Shown here: one piece after another, positions 58,260-64,000 of the stretch | Position numbering within the stretch: the first letter of the stretch is position 1 | Layout: every line of letters begins with the position of its first letter | From: Lamellibrachia columna | Taxonomy: Eukaryota; Annelida; Polychaeta; Sabellida; Siboglinidae | NCBI GenBank assembly: GCA_963662155.1 | Contig: OY759271.1 | Span: 38,931,581-38,995,580, forward strand | DNA: 64,000 nucleotides | Direction: 5' to 3' | Made by a program: the position numbers and the translations under genes | The notes under the pieces: model-generated | What the model was told of the DNA's origin: nothing | What the model saw: the letters and a program-made list of their open reading frames with translations, nothing else | The model's database searches: none

Positions 58260-59505
58260 AATGATTTCTGTTCTGTTTGAGCCACCGGCAGTAATGACAC
58301 GTCTGAATACTGCTGGCAACGGGCAACCAGAGAAATCAAAACTTCATCTACTCAGTCGTCCCCAGTGACTCAGAAAGATTGATTTTCTCATCTAGTGTCC
58401 TGCGTGATTAGTGGGATTATTGCTACATGTCACTTTTGATACGCACATTAACATGAATCTTCGTACTCATGCATCATGTTAGTGTCATTGAAGTTATGTC
58501 AACATTAATCTAGAAAGTCGCAAAATGCTAAAAAAAAGTGTCAGGTGTGAAGAAATCTAATATCAGCTTATTCCTTTTCAACATAAACAAATGACAGCAG
58601 GTGTCATGTGCCAGTCAGCATGACCATAAATACCCTTGTTTTATTATGTTGATGTTTTTCATGTTTTTATGTCATGTTTTTGTGTGAGTGTGCGTGCATG
58701 TGTGCATGCATGCATGCATGCGAGTGAGTGTAGTTAAATTATATTTATATACATATATAAATAAATTGTATATATATTAATTATATTTATATAATTAATT
58801 TATGTCTATATAATAACATATATAATGATATATTTCTTCAAAATTTCTTCTTCCAAATGTCTCCAGACTAGTGCAAAACATAGGAGTGGTTGTATAAATT
58901 ATTCAGTATGCCATGAGTTAGAGTGTGAGATTTACTGTATTATTATTTAATTATGTATTGTGCGGCTGTCTGCATGTTTGGATGTTTCATCTCACCCATG
59001 CGAGCCTCGTACTGTTTGTCTACTTGAGACATTCAGTAAGTCGTTGCGTTGTATGCAATAAAATCTGAGCATCGTGGGAAAATACTTGAAATATTCAACA
59101 AGATCAGGGCACAGGGGCATGTTCTTACTTGCCACTAATCCTCTTATACTGATGGGTATCAGCTGATATTTGAAGGACACAGAATATGTAATCATTTTAT
59201 TTTGTTGGCAGAATCCAGGCTCTATGATTATGTGGGCTGAATACTGATTAAGTTTAGGTACTGTGTATTTTAGGTGCATTTGAATGGACTGTCCAGATTT
59301 ATGGCTCTATATAAATGTATGCATTATTATTATATAATATATGTCCTTATTATATTGGCTGAATTTATTTTGCTTCCAAAACAGGGTCAGCTGGAAGAAT
59401 CACCCTTGATTGTATCAAATATGAACTTAGAGAACAGTTTATCATTGCTATCAAGAATGTCTTTTGTCCCTGAACTCCAGGGTGAGGCTCAAAATGTGGT
59501 GATGT
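58260..59505. other. Unique AT-rich sequence, nothing recognised
   Basis: It includes a GCATGCATGCATGC run near 58695-58725 and AT-rich ATATATAAATA tracts. A possible exon-like frame at about 59386-59507 (after an AG) has no recognisable homology and does not continue the C2 domain. Confidence 0.5.
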
Positions 59506-59509
59506 GAAA

Positions 59510-62500
59510 TTCACAGCTGAGATACATACAGTTTAGACGTTATTCACAGCAGAGACGCATGCAGTTTAGACGTTATTCACAGCAGAGACACATGCAGTTT
59601 AGACGTTATTCACAGCAGAGACACATGCAGTTTAGACGTTATTCACAGCAGAGACACATGCAGTTTAGACGTTATTCACAGCAGAGACACATACAGTTTA
59701 GACGTTATTCACAGCAGAGACATATGCAGTTTAGACGTTATTCACAGCAGAGACACATGCAGTTTAGACGTTATTCACAGCAGAGACACATGCAGTTTAG
59801 ACGTTATTCACAGTAGAGACACATGCAGCTGAGACGTTATTCACAGCAGAGACACATGCAGTTTAGACGTTATTCACAGCAGAGACACATGCAGCTGAGA
59901 CGTTATTCACAGCAGAGACACATGCAGTTTAGACGTTATTCACAGCAGAGACACATGCAGCTGAGACGTTATTCACAGCTGAGACACATGCAGTTTAGAA
60001 TTTATTCACAGCAGAGACACATGCAGTTTAGATGTTATTCACAGCAGAGACACATGCCGTTTAGACGTTATTCACAGCAGATACACGTGCAGTTTAGATG
60101 TTATTCACAGCAGAGACACATGCAGTTTAGACGTTATTCACAGCAGAGACACATGCAGTTTAGACGTTATTCACAGCAGAGACACATGCAGTTTAGACGT
60201 TATTCACAGTAGAGACACATGCAGCTGAGACGTTATTCACAGCAGAGACACATGCAGTTTAGACGTTATTCACAGCAGAGACACATGCAGCTGAGACGTT
60301 ATTCACAGCAGAGACACATGCAGTTTAGACGTTATTCACAGCAGAGACACATGCAGCTGAGACGTTATTCACAGCTGAGACACATGCAGTTTAGAATTTA
60401 TTCACAGCAGAGACACATGCAGTTTAGATGTTATTCACAGCAGAGACACATGCCGTTTAGACGTTATTCACAGCAGATACACGTGCAGTTTAGATGTTAT
60501 TCACAACAGAGACACATGCAGTTTAGACGTTATTCACAGCAGAGACACATGCAGTTTAGACATTATTCACAGCAGAGACTCATGCAGTTTAGACGTTATT
60601 CACAGCAGAGACGCATGCAGTTTAGACGTTATTCACAGCAGAGACACATGCAGTTTAGACGTTATTCACAGCAGAGACACATGCAGTTTAGACGTTATTC
60701 ACAGTAGAGACACATGCAGCTGAGACGTTATTCACAGCAGAGACACATGCAGTTTAGACGTTATTCACAGCAGAGACACATGCAGCTGAGACGTTATTCA
60801 CAGCTGAGACACATGCAGTTTAGAATTTATTCACAGCAGAGACACATGCAGTTTAGATGTTATTCACAGCAGAGACACATGCCGTTTAGACGTTATTCAC
60901 AGCAGAGACACGTGCAGTTTAGATGTTATTCACAGCAGAGACACATGCAGTTTAGACATTATTCACAGCAGAGACACATGCAGTTTAGACGTTATTCACA
61001 GCAGAGACACGTGCAGTTTAGACGTTATTCACTGCAGAGATGTGCTGTTTAGACATTATTCACAGCAGAGACACATGCAGTTTAGACGGTATTCACAGCA
61101 GAGACATGTGCAGTTTAGACGTTATTCACAGCAGAGACTCATGCAGTTTAGACGTTATTCACAACAGAGACACATGCAGTTTAGACGTTATTCACAGCAG
61201 AGACACATGCAGTTTAGATGTTATTCACAGCAGAGACACATGCCGTTTAGACGTTATTCACAGCAGAGACATATGCAGTTTAGACGTTATTCACAGCAGA
61301 GACACATGCAGTTTAGACGTTATTCACAGCAGAGACACATGCAGTTTAGACGTTATTCACAGTAGAGACACATGCAGCTGAGACGTTATTCACAGCAGAG
61401 ACACATGCAGTTTAGACGTTATTCACAGCAGAGACACATGCAGCTGAGACGTTATTCACAGCAGAGACACATGCAGTTTAGACGTTATTCACAGCAGAGA
61501 CACATGCAGCTGAGACGTTATTCACAGCTGAGACACATGCAGTTTAGAATTTATTCACAGCAGAGACACATGCAGTTTAGATGTTATTCACAGCAGAGAC
61601 ACATGCCGTTTAGACGTTATTCACAGCAGATACACGTGCAGTTTAGATGTTATTCACAGCAGAGACACATGCAGTTTAGACGTTATTCACAGCAGAGACA
61701 CATGCAGTTTAGACGTTATTCACAGCAGAGACACATGCAGTTTAGACGTTATTCACAGTAGAGACACATGCAGCTGAGACGTTATTCACAGCAGAGACAC
61801 ATGCAGTTTAGACGTTATTCACAGCAGAAACACATGCAGCTGAGACGTTATTCACAGCAGAGACACATGCAGTTTAGACGTTATTCACAGCAGAGACACA
61901 TGCAGCTGAGACGTTATTCACAGCTGAGACACATGCAGTTTAGAATTTATTCACAGCAGAGACACATGCAGTTTAGATGTTATTCACAGCAGAGACACAT
62001 GCCGTTTAGACGTTATTCACAGCAGATACACGTGCAGTTTAGATGTTATTCACAACAGAGACACATGCAGTTTAGACGTTATTCACAGCAGAGACACATG
62101 CAGTTTAGACATTATTCACAGCAGAGACTCATGCAGTTTAGACGTTATTCACAACAGAGACGCATGCAGTTTAGACGTTATTCACAGCAGAGACACATGC
62201 AGTTTAGACGTTATTCACAGCAGAGACACATGCAGTTTAGACGTTATTCACAGTAGAGACACATGCAGCTGAGACGTTATTCACAGCAGAGACACATGCA
62301 GTTTAGACGTTATTCACAGCAGAGACACATGCAGCTGAGACGTTATTCACAGCTGAGACACATGCAGTTTAGAATTTATTCACAGCAGAGACACATGCAG
62401 TTTAGATGTTATTCACAGCAGAGACACATGCCGTTTAGACGTTATTCACAGCAGAGACACGTGCAGTTTAGATGTTATTCACAGCAGAGACACATGCAGT

Positions 62501-63303
62501 TTAGACATTATTCACAGCAGAGACACATGCAGTTTAGACGTTATTCACAGCAGAGACACGTGCAGTTTAGACGTTATTCACTGCAGAGATGTGCTGTTTA
62601 GACATTATTCACAGCAGAGACACATGCAGTTTAGACGGTATTCACAGCAGAGACATGTGCAGTTTAGACGTTATTCACAGCAGAGACTCATGCAGTTTAG
62701 ACGTTATTCACAACAGAGACACATGCAGTTTAGACGTTATTCACAGCAGAGACACATGCAGTTTAGATGTTATTCACAGCAGAGACACATGCCGTTTAGA
62801 CGTTATTCACAGCAGAGACACGTGCAGTTTAGACGTTATTCACAGCAGAGACACGTGCAGTTTAGATGTTATTCACAGCAGAGACACATGCAGTTTAGAC
62901 ATTATTCACAGCAGAGACACATGCCGTTTAGACGTTATTCACAGCAGAGACACGTGCAGTTTAGATGTTATTCACTGCAGAGATGTGCTGTTTAGACGTT
63001 ATTCACTGCAGAGACACATGCAGTTTAAACGTTATTCACAGCAGAGACACATGCAGTTTAGACGTTATTCACAGCAGAGACACATGCAGTTTAGACGTTA
63101 TTCACTGCAGAGACACATGCAGTTTAGACGGTATTCACAGCAAAGACATGTGCAGTTTAGACATTATTCACAGCAGAGACTCATGCAGTTTAGACGTTAT
63201 TCACAACAGAGACACGTGCAGCTTAGATGTTATTCACAGCAGAGACTCATGCAGTTTAGACGTTATTCACAACAGAGACACATGCAGTTTAGACATTATT
63301 CAC
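59510..63303. repeat. Large minisatellite, 33-bp unit, about 115 copies, with 1549-bp higher-order duplication
   Basis: ACATGCAGTTTAGACGTTAT then TCACAGCAGAGAC, period 33 bp. Landmark variants (CAGTAGAGAC, CAGCTGAGAC, AGAATTTATT, a 31-bp unit with GATGTGCTGTTT) recur at a constant 1549-bp distance (for example 59823 and 61372; 60219 and 61768; 61040 and 62589). Inner shifts of 396 and 495 bp (12 and 15 units) are also visible. Confidence 0.97.
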
Positions 63304-64000
63304 CATAGATTCACCATCTATGTGTCGACATGTATTTACACTAAGTCCAGTCATCTATGTGTCCACATGTGTAATGCCCTCTGGAGTACCCAGTCCTTAT
63401 GTTGTGGTCACTACCACTGACCACTGTGAACTGGTCAAGAAAGTATAATGTGTTTAGGCAAGTTCACTGCTGTAAGATGCCAGTGAAATGACTTGAGTTT
63501 GTGCATGTACACGTCTTGTCCGTACAAAAAGGTGGCCATAACTACAGTAAAAATGTGTTAGATTGGCAGATACCAAGTTAGAAAACTTGCATTTATAAGT
63601 ACACCGTAGTAAAGATGACCTCGCAGTTGTGCTTGTTAACTATTTAGCAACCACAACATAGCCGGACTGACTGATTACATATTTGGTTTGTGACATGAAT
63701 TGTGGTAAATTTCTACATTGTAACATGTATGTGGTTAATGTATTGAGGGCATGACATTATATTATAGTTGTTGCCTATTTAAACACTGTAGTATGGACAT
63801 TTACCCCCCCCCCCGGATATTACCCCTGGCCATATTCACCTAGGATGTTTCCATTAAAATAAATAGGCAGACATTTTCCCCAATCTTGCTAAGGAAATAT
63901 TTTGTCTTTATTTTGAACATTTCTTTACTATTTAATAAATATAAGTTTGCTGTACATACATAGTGAACATACACAGTGAACCAAATAAAGTAAATGGTAA
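63304..64000. other. Unique intron sequence to the window end
   Basis: A C12 run lies near 63805. No exon of the C2 domain was found. Confidence 0.55.

Noticed and set aside
59386..59507. Possible exon after CAAAACAG (GQLEESPLIVSNMNLENS)
   Set aside because: Does not continue the C2 domain, phase does not fit the split Leu codon with a sensible product, and no donor was found before the stop.
59559..63420. Plus-strand MQFRRYSQQRH repeat frames
   Set aside because: Frames restart after each TAG variant and shift at 31-bp units, as expected of non-coding repeats.

Overview
This is an animal (metazoan, probably marine invertebrate) genomic window. The evidence is two intron-split genes with GT-AG junctions, CR1-type LINEs, a tRNA-derived SINE, pogo-like TA-flanked MITEs, and very many tandem repeats. 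I cannot name the species or phylum from sequence alone. There are no bacterial operons, CRISPR arrays or rRNA, and I saw no tRNA gene.

Two host genes lie in tandem on the plus strand. (1) The 3' half of a glycogen branching enzyme gene (GBE1-like) is present as six exons at 319-443, 938-1036, 3872-4154, 6116-6300, 9760-10008 and 12189-12263 (TAG stop). All junction phases agree, and the frame stays open for about 337 codons. A 3'UTR follows, with a plausible poly(A) signal near 13769. (2) The 5' end of a class I Rab11-FIP gene (RAB11FIP2-like C2 domain) is present as three exons at 19711-19741 (start codon), 39730-39768 and 45910-46012. The first intron is about 20 kb. The next exon was not found before the window end, so the gene runs off the right edge.

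Nearly all remaining sequence is tandem repeat or transposon. There are more than 20 minisatellite arrays with periods from 17 to 114 bp. The largest are a 56-bp unit (32525-37497, about 89 copies), a 33-bp unit with higher-order duplication (59510-63303, about 115 copies), a 35-bp unit (37498-39286) and a 48-bp unit (4163-5712). Large (AC)n blocks sit inside a 32-bp array at 39775-41850. Several arrays touch or contain splice sites of the host genes. The clearest is a 19-bp array at 6285-7055, which starts inside a GBE1 exon and repeats its 5' splice site dozens of times.

Transposons: one near full-length CR1-like LINE lies on the minus strand at about 14595-19010 (ORF1 with zinc-finger-like N-terminus and SGNH esterase, ORF2 endonuclease plus reverse transcriptase, all decayed). 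Five 5'-truncated relatives accompany it, every one on the minus strand. There are also an RTE/Jockey-like reverse transcriptase tail, two pogo-like MITEs, a tRNA-derived SINE and a 330-bp inverted repeat pair.

Many long open frames in the window are artefacts of repeat units divisible by three and are not annotated as genes. I found no convincing new multi-gene system. The most unusual feature is the association of minisatellite growth with exon-intron junctions.
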